A stretch of 64,000 nucleotides of DNA, taken from assembly GCA_037951165.1 (NCBI GenBank), contig JBBDHG010000116.1, forward strand, positions 3,731,501-3,795,500, given 5' to 3'. Origin of the DNA: Lophius americanus. Taxonomy: Eukaryota > Chordata > Actinopteri > Lophiiformes > Lophiidae. The notes under the pieces are model-generated. The model had not been told where the DNA came from. It did no database searches and saw only the letters and a program-made list of their open reading frames with translations. The stretch's first letter is position 1. Each line of letters opens with the position of its first letter. Position numbers and translations under genes: made by a program. Shown here in pieces: positions 54,082 through 63,890 of this stretch.

Positions 54082-54268
54082 TACAGGACTCGCGCGTCGC
54101 GTACAGGACTCACGCGTCTGTACAGGACTCACGCGTCTGTACAGGACTCACGCGTCTGTACAGGACTCACGCGTCTGTACAGGACTCACGCGTCTGTACA
54201 GGACTCACGTGTCTCGTCTCTACAGGAATCATGTATCTTGTCTCTACAGGACTCACATGTCACATGAT
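54082..54268. repeat. 19-bp minisatellite containing MluI-type ACGCGT
   Basis: TACAGGACTCACGCGTCTG is repeated. Unit starts fall at 54082, 54102, 54121, 54140, 54159, 54178 and 54197 (19-bp period, the first 20), then at 54221 and 54245 with a 24-bp period caused by an extra CGTCTC-type insert. The last two units lose the CpGs (CATGTATC, CACATGTC). Nine units in all, the middle five nearly identical. Confidence 0.95.
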
Positions 54269-57249
54269 ACTGTGTTTACAATGGTGAATAATAATCATAA
54301 TAATATATACACAGAAAAAGTTTAAATCCCTTACATTTTCTTGGGATGTGTCTCCTCTATCTTAGTGTTAAAGCAATGTTATTATTTTAATATCACCACT
54401 CTAATAAATGCAGTTGTAAATAATGCATCATTAAAATACATGTGACATTACTCGTCATGTGAAGCGCTTTGTCATTTGGAGACATTATCAGGAGGGATTT
54501 CAGAAAGGATTAGTGTAAATTCTGAGTTAGTTAAGCCAGAGATGAGAAAAAACTCTGTTTTTCAATTGTAGAAAGTGAGGTAAGTTTTAACTCTGTGTCA
54601 GTTACCATGGAAACATACTCGATGAACCTAACCTGCTCGCCGGCGAATCTTCTTAATCAAACCCTGAGTTTGTGCCCAACACCTCCTCCTTCTGAGCCTG
54701 AAGCAGAGCTGTCAGTCATGATGTGACCGTCTCTCATGCAACATATTACGAACTGACATCAGAATAACACTGAGACCCAGAATGAACCTGCTTTCATTCA
54801 TGAGGTCATGAGGTCATTTCTTTCATTTATCTGAATGACATTACCCAACCTTGAATCTCAGACATCTCACAACGCGGATCCCACAACCGGACTTTGTGAT
54901 GCTCTCCGAGTTTTTTTATATTTCTCTCAAACGGAAGCTTCTTCTATAATATTTGCAAATATTGGATATTAAAGCTGCTGAAAAAAAACAGCCACTGACC
55001 GATAGCATAAATATGATTAAAACTGCGAGGTAGGATCATGAGTCAATCAAGTTTATGCGGATAGGGGGTCACCGTGGCAGCCGTCTACGCAAGATGTTCC
55101 TCCATCGAGTTCTGTGTCCGCCCAGGATTAACTCGGTATTTGTATTTTATATTCAGCTGCTTTCATCTGCTAATAGGTCCCATAAATTAAGATAAAAATC
55201 TGTTCAATATCATTCCACCACCTTGTCACACACAGTATTCAGAGAAAATGCAGCAGAACCAATAGACACATTTCTTCCCATGCCTACTTTTCTCTCCTGC
55301 ACTGATGACGTCTCGCTTCTCTTTTTTTATAAATATACTGTTCAATGAGCGCATAAAAAGTCCTGATCAAATGACGTGAAATTTGGCGACCGTAAATGAC
55401 ACCATGAGGTAGAAAATATAAAAACAACAACTTTGAAGCTAAGATACCAGAATGAAAGCCTAAAAACCCGGAATGCATGATTTCTGTCACTGATGTCAGA
55501 GTAATAAAATATTTCCCTTTCAATTGGGACAAAGTGAACAATTGACATATTATAGGATCCCATTAAAAACTATTTTTAAAAAAAGAGAAAAGACAAGAAT
55601 GTCCCAACTGAAACACAAGAGTTGATCACTTGTTTTAACTTACTGCACAATCACAGATAAAAGGGGCTAATGTTGATGAGGTCGACCGTACAGAAGAATA
55701 TTTCTTCACCATTTCCTCATAAAGTCTAAGTTAGTAGCGCGTGAATATTATAAGGAAGACGTTTTTGTGACATTTTTAAGCCCTCAATTATGGACGCATT
55801 AATGCTGATGATCCTGCGTGACGTTTAATGCGTTGCGATCTAGATTCCACACGTGATCATGGCTCCCTGAGTGCATTTCATGCTCTTATTCTGAAACACC
55901 TCCTCATACACAAGTTTCAACTCTGTCTTCTTTTCAAGGACAACTGTGAAGAACACCTGAGGGGAAAATGATTTTATCCTCCAAGACATCAGCTGACCAA
56001 CCGGCCTGCTGAAGCACAGTGACTGTCTCCGTTGCTGCTACAAGGACAGACAGGAAGTGAATATTTTCAGCGACAGTACCTTTACTGTGAATCCATTTGA
56101 ACAATCCAACCTCTTGTCAACACAGTCTGCTCTTTAGCAATAGATGGAAGTAAGCCAAAACAAAAACATATTGAAATGATGTAGTGATGCGGTGAATGGA
56201 CTGAAAGTGAAATTTATGTTTTGGGGAAATCTGCTATGCTACGGTGGTCTTTAAAACATCCCTGATTACACATCATGAAGACAGATGTGACAGCTGAAGT
56301 CCTCTGCGCTGCTGACCCTCTCATCAGTGCAATACGTTTGGAATCTCAAAGACTGAAATATGAAATGATGAAACAAGAGAGGAGGAGGAAATCAATTTTT
56401 TCTCACCCATCAGTCTGCTCGGCGCTCATAAATGTCAGCCTGGGGGAAATTGAATGGCACCATTTCTCCCTGTTTATTAGGATTGGATCATCTCAGTCTG
56501 GATGACCTTTCAGAGTACATAACCACTCCAAGTTAACGGAGTATAAGTCAAACTTGGAGCTCCTTTGACTGAACAGTAGCATCCCCGTGGGCTTGTGCCT
56601 CCATTAAGCAAAAGAGGAGATGGAGACATGGTAGTTCGTCACGAGAACGGACAGAGTCTACTGGGTATAAGTCAAGGTTTTTATTGCTTTTTTTATAAGC
56701 CCTGTTTTAAATACCAAACTGCAAGAATCCTGCAAGTCATCCTGGAATTGTGGCGGCTCCCCCTCAGAAGCAACTTTTAGTATTTCGGCTTGAGTTCATC
56801 AGTTTGTGCTCCTTAAAATCAAACTGAGATCAGCAAACCAAAAAAAAGCCTACATGAGGTTTTTTCTTTCTAAAATTTAAAAAAATGTTAATTAAGATCA
56901 TTGTGGCTCTATATGGTACCTGATGGTTGGAATTTTGAAAATCTGTTCATGTTTGGATCATCCCTACCGGACCAATGAACAATGAAAGTACTGTGAGTAA
57001 AGTCCTTTAAACATTTCTGAGGGTGCTGTGGAGCCATTTCGCCATTTTGTGTGCAAAGTTTCTTGGGTATTTAACTATGATAAAAGTCCCCGAAAATTTG
57101 CCTCACTTGGAGGAATAATAATAATCCCTACAAAAACGTTGCACTCGCACTGGACGTGTATGGACAAAAAAGAAAGCTTAATTTTGCTTGCTAACACCTT
57201 CTTTCTAACATATAGAGGGAATCATTCATTCATTTTTTGTTTATTGTAA
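54269..57249. other. Intronic sequence, mostly unfeatured
   Basis: About 3 kb without named repeats. A complex block at 56270-56500 is listed separately; another possible one is 55790-55870 (GGACGCATTAATGCTGATGA). No exon recognised. Confidence 0.4.
56270..56500. promoter_or_regulatory. Candidate conserved non-coding element
   Basis: CGCTCATAAATGTCAGCCTG, GGGGAAATTGAATGGCACCA and TTTCTCCCTGTTTATTAGGA form complex sequence without repeat identity. A 76-residue open frame runs through it but matches no family. Regulatory role inferred. Confidence 0.2.
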
Positions 57250-57490
57250 CCAGTTGTACTCTTAGGGGTTACTGGGGGGGCTGGAGCCATATCTGAGCTG
57301 ACCTTTAGGTGAGAACAGGGTTTCACTCTGGACAACTCACCAGTTCATCACAGAGCAAACATGTAGAGAGAGACCACCAACCACATTCACATCTACGAGC
57401 AAATTAGAATCACTTATTCACCAAAGTCCCCTTGAGTACCTGGAGAGGACCGCCACAAACACGGGGAGGAAATACAAACACAGAAATGGA
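57250..57490 (-). repeat. Teleost dispersed repeat E, inverted copy
   Basis: On plus: GGGGGGCTGGAGCCATATCT, CTGGACAACTCACCAGTTCA, TCACAGAGCAAACATGTAGA, ATTCACATCTACGAGCAAAT, TACCTGGAGAGGACCGCC and ACACGGGGAGGAAATACAAA. This is the reverse complement, in order, of the family seen on plus at 27625-27835. Confidence 0.75.
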
Positions 57491-59618
57491 CCCAAGGAGG
57501 AAGAGGAAGATTACAACGCGGATATACATCCTTGACCCTCTTCCTCTGGTATTCAGGAAACATGAAGAGTTTCCGACTTCAGAAGTTCAACTTTGTCACG
57601 TTATCGCTTATTTGTACCCACTTATTCGTGGAGATCGCTAATGCAACTTTAAATTAAATCTTTATGGCCTTTGAAAATAATCCAATATGTTCTGCATCAC
57701 CTTCCGATCTCAACTTTTACATCACTTACCAAACACTTTGTCATGCAACTCCGGCCCAAATAGGTCGGATCAGTTCATCTTTAGTTTCATTTCTTGCCTC
57801 TCCATCACTGACTGCCAGGCTGGCAGTGAAACAACCATGTGTTAAACTGACAAAAAAGGCTCTGATCGCAAGTGATGTCCCCACCAGACACCAGCTCCGG
57901 ACCCCCACAGGCGTCTGTCAATATCGAACACAAAGACCGCTTGTTTACAAAGTGTAGCTTCTCTCCTTTAACAGGCCCTGAGGAAAAAATCACTAGAAAT
58001 GTTCCTACGTTAACATGTTACAGCCGCGCTCCAGTCTACAAAACCATCAGTTAATTATCTGCTTTAGAAGAGTGATATACGCAGACCCTTAAAGTGGCCC
58101 AGATGGCTCATTCAAAAGCAGAAGAAAGCCCCAATACAACTGGAAAAGCCACAAAAAAAAGTCCAAAGGAAGCCACAACACCAATGCAAAAAGTGCGTGT
58201 CCAAGTCAACACTCACTTCTACACTGAGCGACAAGGAGCTGATCAATCCATGTAGCACTAGCTTGAAAACACAAGCACGGCTTACAGAAGTTAGCTGCAT
58301 ATCAACAATTTATTTGCAGATAACTAGTTACCATTAATCTGCTTCAATCCGGGCCTTTGCTTAGGTTACCTTCATCTTGATTGACTAATGTTGGCTAAAA
58401 GGCCGAGCAATGATGCTTACATCTGTGCGTTATTAGCTGCATATAAGGCTAACGTTAGCTGGCAAAGTACATAAATATGAAGTTAAATCACAATTCGTCA
58501 CTTGTGTTGGGAATTCGTGTTGCGGCTGTTGCTTTATGTGGGAGCTGCTGGGAACGTTGACAGACAGAGCAAAAAACTGCACATTTAAAATGAATACAAT
58601 TGGCAAAATCATGTTCAAAAGCATAAATGAACAAGGAGCACAATTTACGCATAGAAAAGAAAAGCTCTGGGCGCTGCAGCCCTCTCTTATCCTCAACATC
58701 TAGGATAGGAGAGTTTATCGTCCTCCCTAGTGTGGGGTCAGAGGTCATTAATTGAACATTAGACGGTCTGTGTTCATTTTACTTCAATTTCATTCATAGT
58801 AAGCTTCGGGCACGGGACCCAATACGTTTCATTCTGGATACTGAATTGATTAAAAAAGAATGTTCCTTAGTTGAACATGATCAGCACAACTTTGACAAAA
58901 TGCGTCTAATCTATCCAACATGAACTAATACAGGATATTATTAGAATGATGTACAATTGTGAGGGTTCAGTTCAGTCTAAATTGTAAAATTGTGCCAAAT
59001 CGATCATACTTTGGTGGTCTCACAAGTTTAAATTTTAAATTAAGCCTGCTTAAGTTTTTTGGTTTTTTTTACTTTTTTTTTAAAGTATTAAAATAAATCA
59101 ACAAATATACATTAGCTGAATTGGGTATAAGTGCATGTATTGAATTTAATGAAATGACTTAGATTTTTGGGGTCAGTGGACTTTTCCAGGTCACTAATTG
59201 ATCATTAATGAATTGGCATGAGTTAATTTTTACTAGAACATTATGAGTAATAAAGTTCGAGCTCTGGACTGAATGAGTTTGAAGGTGGGTGATGTGACTG
59301 TATGACATCGTTAGGGAACAAAGACCCTCATGAACCTGCCACGATGGGATTTGGCTGGTCTGTCTAGGAGGTGCAGATGGACACGTGGAGAACATGATAT
59401 GAAAAAAGTCCGACTGCTTTACTCGAACCTCCTGGATTCATTAAAAGCACATTCCTCCGGGAGCGGCTCGTCTGCCGCCTCCGGCGGGAACGAGAACTAG
59501 TTGTGGAGACGTGTGCGCTCGGTGTCTGGAGTGATGGATGCTGGAAGGTGACAAAGAGGGGATGGCGGGGATGGAGCGTGAACCGGTGGATCGGGACGGG
59601 ACGGGGTTGTCTACTTAC
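57491..59618. other. Proximal intron 1, mostly unfeatured
   Basis: No named repeat recognised. GGCTAACGTTAGCTGGC (58447 on) contains the palindrome GCTAACGTTAGC common in fish MITEs, but boundaries are unclear. The last about 150 bp before exon 1 are CpG-rich, continuing the island. Confidence 0.4.
59611..59618 (-). other. 5' splice site of the sorcs2-like exon 1
   Basis: On the minus strand the coding sequence runs AACAGCAGC and then GTAAGTAG, a full consensus U1 donor. Translation beyond it loses similarity to SorCS proteins. The family sequence continues with valine after NSS, so the junction falls between codons (phase 0). It marks the start of a long first intron running to lower coordinates. 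Confidence 0.82.
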
Positions 59619-59963
59619 GCTGCTGTTCTCTCCGGTCCAGTGGACCATCGCCTGGTTGTGGGTCGCATCCCCTTTGAGCACGAAGGAACTGCTAAGCAGG
59701 GACATTTGTTTTTCCCGGGACAGGGCTCTCCTGAGGCGGGTTGCGCTCCCCACGCCCGCAGCTTTCTCCTCGGCGTCCGTCGGTAAACCCAGCGGGGAGC
59801 CTCGGTCTCCATCGCCAGTGTCAAACGCGCGGTCCTCCCCGCCGCGCCGCGTTAATGAAGCGCTGTCACCGCGCACGGGTCCCGGTAGGACCATCCAGGT
59901 CAGGAGGAAAACGCAGAGGTGGGCTGCAGCGGAGACCGGCTTTCCGGGGCGCAGAGAGGCCAT
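59619..59963 (-). CDS. sorcs2: SorCS-type VPS10 receptor, first coding exon (sorcs2-like)
   Basis: This exon encodes the N-terminal 115 residues of a sortilin-related VPS10-domain receptor, a type I membrane protein; family members sort neurotrophin receptors and other cargo in neurons. The start ATG is at 59963 and has A at -3 and G at +4. Residues 13-29 are hydrophobic with a short basic N-terminus, giving a signal peptide that ends near VRG (residues 30-32). A low-complexity propeptide follows. RLRR at residues 76-79 fits the furin site that SorCS precursors carry before the VPS10 domain. Residues 91-115 read SSSFVLKGDATHNQAMVHWT then GENSS, the conserved opening of the SorCS VPS10 domain; N113-S-S is a possible glycosylation sequon. 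The exon ends in phase 0 at a GTAAGT donor. I favour SORCS2 over SORCS1/3 because the KGDATHNQAMVHWTGENSS version is the one I associate with SORCS2; a fish paralogue cannot be excluded. The remaining exons lie outside the window. Confidence 0.83.
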
Positions 59964-60230
59964 GCTTTGCGCCGTAGTAGCGCTCGAATCGCGGAGACTT
60001 CTGGAGAGGCTGTCGATGCTCGTGTGAGATAGATAGGTGTATACTGTAAGGAGAGAGAGAGAGGGAGAGAGAGAGGGAGAGAGAGAGGGAGAGAGAGAGA
60101 GAGAGAGAGAGGGAGGGGGGCAGACAGTAGGAACAACGTGGTTGAGTTTCTGAACCAAACTGGATCCACCGGACGGCGCAGCGCTGCCATCTACTGTCCT
60201 CCAGCTGCAGAACCCGCAGACTCCCAAAAG
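59964..60230 (-). promoter_or_regulatory. Probable 5' UTR and core promoter region of the sorcs2-like gene
   Basis: This is the sequence just upstream of the start codon. Together with exon 1 it forms a CpG-dense block (roughly 59450-60000) unlike the surrounding AT-rich DNA, as expected for a CpG-island promoter of a vertebrate neuronal gene. A CT-rich microsatellite (60051-60118, reading CT on the transcribed strand) sits about 90 bp upstream of the ATG. The exon frame stays open upstream through a serine/leucine run to an ATG at 60227, but that stretch looks like UTR and the signal peptide fits the inner ATG. I saw no clear TATA box, and the transcription start is not determinable here. 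Confidence 0.5.
60051..60118. repeat. (GA)n microsatellite with GGGA interruptions
   Basis: About 68 bp of GA repeats broken regularly by GGGA. On the minus strand it is a polypyrimidine tract in the presumed 5' UTR or promoter of the sorcs2-like gene, a GAGA-type or H-DNA-prone element. In the exon frame it reads as Ser-Leu with periodic Pro. Confidence 0.9.
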
Positions 60231-60364
60231 CCAACTTTGTGACCTGTTTCATTCAATAAATGTAATTATATTCCGCCACATTGATGTCCTGAGTGGAATT
60301 TAGTTCGCCTTCATTGAATGTCCAGTACACTTAGTAGCAGTTAGAGAAAATGAATGAATGAGTG

Positions 60365-60470
60365 AATAATAATAATAATAATAATACATTTAATTTATAA
60401 TGCACTTTACATTTGGATCAAATCTCAAATGAATTTAGGTTCAGAACAAGTTGAGGCAGACTCTCCTCGT
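60365..60470 (-). repeat. Retroposon 3' tail with (AAT)n
   Basis: (AAT)7 followed by ACATTTAATTTATAATGCAC and TTTACATTTGGATCAAATC is the reversed ending of fish SINE/LINE copies (TGTAAAGTGC...AATAAATTATTATT). It lies in the 5' flank of the sorcs2-like gene. Confidence 0.45.
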
Positions 60471-60889
60471 CTCTCTATCTAGAGCTGTGATGGGAGCTGA
60501 GGTGAATTATGCAAATAATCTGACTGCTAGACTTTTATTTGAACACAACTGCATGAGAAGCTGCTGCATCTTTAGTGATCTCTCTGCCTCTCTCACGCAA
60601 CAGAATATTGTTGATTTGGACACAACTGTACAATTTTGAGCAAATAGCACACAGAGTATGAGTGAATGAATGAAAACTAATATATCAAGTTTTTCCTAGA
60701 TTCGTTCTGTAGAAATAAATCAACAAGAGTTAAGTAAACCAAAGGAGCTAGAGTTTTGTTTAATTTATGTTTTATCCATGTTGAACGGATAATGCTAGAC
60801 ACTCAATATTGTCATGTTGGTTGAACACGGGTTATCTTTGATAGTAGAAATGTTATTGAATTCTATCTAACACAACTCACTATGGTGGA
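60471..60889. other. 5' flank without recognised features
   Basis: AT-rich DNA upstream of the sorcs2-like promoter. Nothing supported. Confidence 0.4.
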
Positions 60890-61480
60890 AATTGTTGATT
60901 TAAAAACCAAGATCACGCAGTTCAATCTTGGTCTCACCAGAGAATCTTGTCTCTGACCAGTGGAGAGTTCTTTAGCTTCTCTGCAAACCCCAAATGGGCT
61001 GTCCTGTGCCTTCCACTGAGGAGAGGCTTCCGTCTGCAGACTCTGCAATAAAAGTCGGATCAATGGAGTGTCGCAGTGATTGTTGAACTTCTACTAGGCT
61101 CACATCTCCACATAGAAGCCCTGGAGCTCCGCCACAGTGACCATCAGTTTCTTGGTCACCTCTCTTGACAAGGCCCTTCTCGACAGATGGCTCGGTTTGC
61201 AAGAGTCCTGGTTGTTAGTTTATTCCATCTAATAATTATGAAGGCCACTGTGCTCCTGGGAACCTTCAATGCAGCGGGAATCTCTTGTAGCCTTCCCAAG
61301 ATCTATGCATTGACACAATCCTGTGTCTGAGCTCCGTTGGCAGTTCCTTCAACCTCATTGCTGGGTTTTTGTTCTGATATGCACGGTCAGCTGTGTTACG
61401 TTATTTAGACAAGTGTTTGTCTTTCTAAATAATGTCCAACAGTTGAATTTACCAAAGGTGGACTCTAGTCAACCTACTCA
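60890..61480 (-). mobile_element. Degenerate Tc1-like transposon
   Basis: Minus-strand reading from about 61400 downward gives a start-like region, a DNA-binding part (RALS-REVTK-type segment, read here as KGLVKRGDQETDGHCGGAPG), and then ADGSLSSVEGTGQPIWGLQR with AGACAAGATTCTCTGGTGAG and ACCAAGATTGAACT. The last words correspond to the W-S-D-E-T-K-I-E-L catalytic block, here with a short deletion. On plus, GTTCTTGGGAACC-like CTCCTGGGAACCTTCAATGC and GACACAATCCTGTGTCTGAG match a very common fish Tc1 copy. Truncated before the last acidic residue. Confidence 0.78.
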
Positions 61481-61545
61481 GCCAAAGTAAGCTGGGATAG
61501 GCTCCAGATAAGCCCAGATAATACAGATAAGTCATTTCAGAAGGC
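61481..61545 (+). repeat. Repeat E terminal fragment
   Basis: AAGTAAGCTGGGATAGGCTC plus CAGATAAGCCCAGATAA, then CAGATAAGTCATTTCAGAA, is the terminal part (AGCTGGGATAGGCTCCAGC...GATAAGCGG) of the family at 27625-27835. Confidence 0.5.
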
Positions 61546-61584
61546 TGCACTGTGTTTAACCACATGATTATCAAGAGCAAGAAT

Positions 61585-61765
61585 CATTATTATTATTATT
61601 ATTATTGTTATTATTATAAGGCTGCAACATAATAAATAGCTGAAAGACGAGGGCTTCTGAATTCTTTTTTAATACACTCTATGTCTATGTTGGATTATAA
61701 ATAGAAAAGACAGAGTTGTTTTCCAAGGTGCTGTATAAATAAAAGTTATTATTGTTAAAATATTA
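61585..61765 (+). repeat. (TTA)n patch and retroposon tail
   Basis: CATTATTATTATTATTATTA at 61587, and TTCCAAGGTGCTGTATAAAT plus AAAAGTTATTATTG at 61720-61757, look like SINE/LINE 3' ends. Confidence 0.4.
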
Positions 61766-63484
61766 CAACAACACAAAGAAATAGGTTTGAAAAAGAAAGA
61801 TAAATTGTAGAAGAAGCAGCAGGATATAAAAACTGTATGTGAAGATGTTTGTGTTGTGTGTGTGTACGGAACAACAACGTCTTAATTGCTTCTTTTAATC
61901 AGTGTAAACAGAGGATTGCATTCGTTAAGATATAAACTCTTATGCTGGACTTATGGTTGCAAGACATAAAATCAGGGGTTCCGTCTCAGAAAAGTCCACC
62001 TTCCAGATCATATCCTCTCCTTTCCAAATCAAGTTGGTTACTCAAGTCATCCGGCCCCAGAATATCTGTGTTTTTACAAACCATAACGATTCATCATTTT
62101 TGACAGGATGAGGCAGAACGAAAGGAAGCGATAAAAGGCCTGTTAATTGTACATGGGTCCCTGTGGTGCCGTGGGCTCTGCGGCATGGGGGTCGGCTGGG
62201 ATAACTGGCTTCCGCTGGACTTTGGAGGGGGCCCGGTGTACAGGTGGGGGGTCCAGCTACCGTTTCCCATGCACCAGAATCTACTACAACCTGTTTGTCA
62301 ATGTCAACTAGGGACGCTGTGTTTGGTTCTTGGGAATCTTTAGGTTCTGGGCCGGCTGGGAATGGTATGGAACATAAACCACCACACTCCCCATAACTGT
62401 CTGTCTTTTCAAAACTGTCTTGTCTCATCTTTGTATTTCACATAAAGTTAATCTTGCATTCTATGATGAGAAATAGATATTAGTTCCAAATAAAACACAA
62501 GAGGCTGGTCTTTCAAGGAGGGCTGGTGGAGGTCACAAACACACACGCACAGGAAAAAGATCCAAACTGACTGCATTTTTAAGAAAATGGTTCTTACCAA
62601 TATTGGCATAAACCATAAATTTACATGTAGACAGACTTAAAAAGAAGGAAAGAAATAAAGTGTTGCTGCACTTTGTTTAGTTTCTGAGATCCCTCAGATA
62701 CAAAGAATAACAAGCATAGGATCTGATTTGATTTTGAAATGCTCATGACCTCTGACATCGTGTTAAAAACGTCAGTGTAGAGAAGTTGGATCTCGGACAT
62801 AAGTCATAGCCATGTAGGAGGATTTCATCTGAGGCGTGACGTTTGTGGCCTCAAGGTAAATACCATGAGGCTCCTTCTTGGAGGAGCATTATTTTGAATT
62901 GGATGAGACAGTGCCATTCATTCTTTAATCCGGCATGTTTTAGTTTTACTCTATTATGGATTGGGTTTGTGTTTTTAAAATCTTTTTAATGCTCTTGTAT
63001 ACAATCCTTAATTTGTATTGGTAACAGAAAAAAATATTATTTCCTATTTTGTTACCATTTGATGAGACAAGGATTTTGAGTCAGCCCTTTCCACAACATT
63101 TCAAGTATAATAAAATTTTTATTCCTTAACCATCTCTAACATTGTTGTTTTTTTTCAACAGACAACACTGTAAAAAATACATGAGAAAATGTTGAATAAT
63201 TCAAAATGAAAAGTGTACCTACATGTGATGCGTACATAACTCACAAACCCAAACACAGCCTCATTATGTAGCTGGATAGTCTGGCAGGACTTCAAATTAA
63301 AAATGTACTTGTGATCTCGAAAGCAAGTCTTTATTCTGGTGTTCTGTGTTTTGATGCACAAATAAGGGTGGGCAGATGACGGCACGCACACCCGCCACGA
63401 CCTCCAGCACTGGGATTCTGCCGGTAATAGAAGCTCTTGCAATGGAGCTTAAGTTTAAATATTTCATACGACTGGAATGTGTAA
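61766..63484. other. 5' flank, mostly unfeatured
   Basis: Contains one unexplained open frame (62042-62428) listed separately. Otherwise AT-rich, with no recognised exon or repeat. Confidence 0.4.
62042..62428 (-). other. Unrecognised 128-codon open frame, possible exon or relic
   Basis: A minus-strand frame from ATG 62428 to a stop at 62042, with a hydrophilic first part (SQEPNTASLVDIDKQVVVDS) and a proline-rich middle. I recognise no domain. A GTAGCTGG word about 160 bp in (near 62256) could act as a splice donor. It lies upstream of the sorcs2-like gene on the same strand, is higher in GC than its flanks, and could be a retroelement or gene fragment. It could equally be chance. Confidence 0.2.
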
Positions 63485-63530
63485 GTGTGTGTTTGTGTGT
63501 GTGTGTGTGTGTGCGTGCGTGCGTGCGTAG
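63485..63530. repeat. (TG)n plus (GCGT)n microsatellite
   Basis: GTGTGTTTGTGTGTGTGTG followed by GCGTGCGTGCGTGCGT, about 46 bp. Confidence 0.92.
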
Positions 63531-63699
63531 ATGTACTTTGTGTAGAAGGAAAGTAAGGGGTGAGAGAGAATAAACTATTTAGAGTGGCAATTTATAGGAA
63601 ATATAATACTGTATTTGTCCAAATGCTACAATCCATCTAGGGAATGAAAACCGATCAAAAAATAACGGTTTCAATTTACAATTCCAGGAAAATTGAAAA

Positions 63700-63890
63700 A
63701 TCTATCTATCTATCTGTAACGGCTTATCCTGTTCAAGGTCCCGGGGGCTCTGGATCCTATCCCAGCTGACATGGCACAAAATGCAGGGTACACCCTGATT
63801 AAGCGACTGGTTCTTCACAGTGCCGACACACAGAGACAAGCAGCCATGCATCCTCACACTCACACTTACAGGTCGCTACGGACAATTTAT
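63700..63890 (-). repeat. Teleost dispersed repeat E, inverted copy
   Basis: (TCTA)n and then CTGTAACGGCTTATCCTGTT, CAAGGTCCCGGGGGCTCTGG, ATCCTATCCCAGCTGACATG, CAGGGTACACCCTGATTAAG, CACACAGAGACAAGCAGCCA and CACTTACAGGTCGCTACGGA. This is the reverse complement of the family end with its tetranucleotide tail, followed by an expanded tandem region. Confidence 0.75.

Noticed and set aside
57664..57957. 97-residue plus-strand frame
   Set aside because: No domain, no splice context and no codon or composition shift; consistent with chance.
59364..59618. Continuation of the exon 1 frame past the donor (basic, Arg-rich tail)
   Set aside because: Similarity to SorCS ends exactly at the GTAAGT donor, and the tail is intron read-through.
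59503..60027. 174-residue open frame on the plus strand
   Set aside because: It is the antisense shadow of the SorCS exon. The minus strand has the family motifs, signal peptide and splice donor; the plus frame matches nothing.
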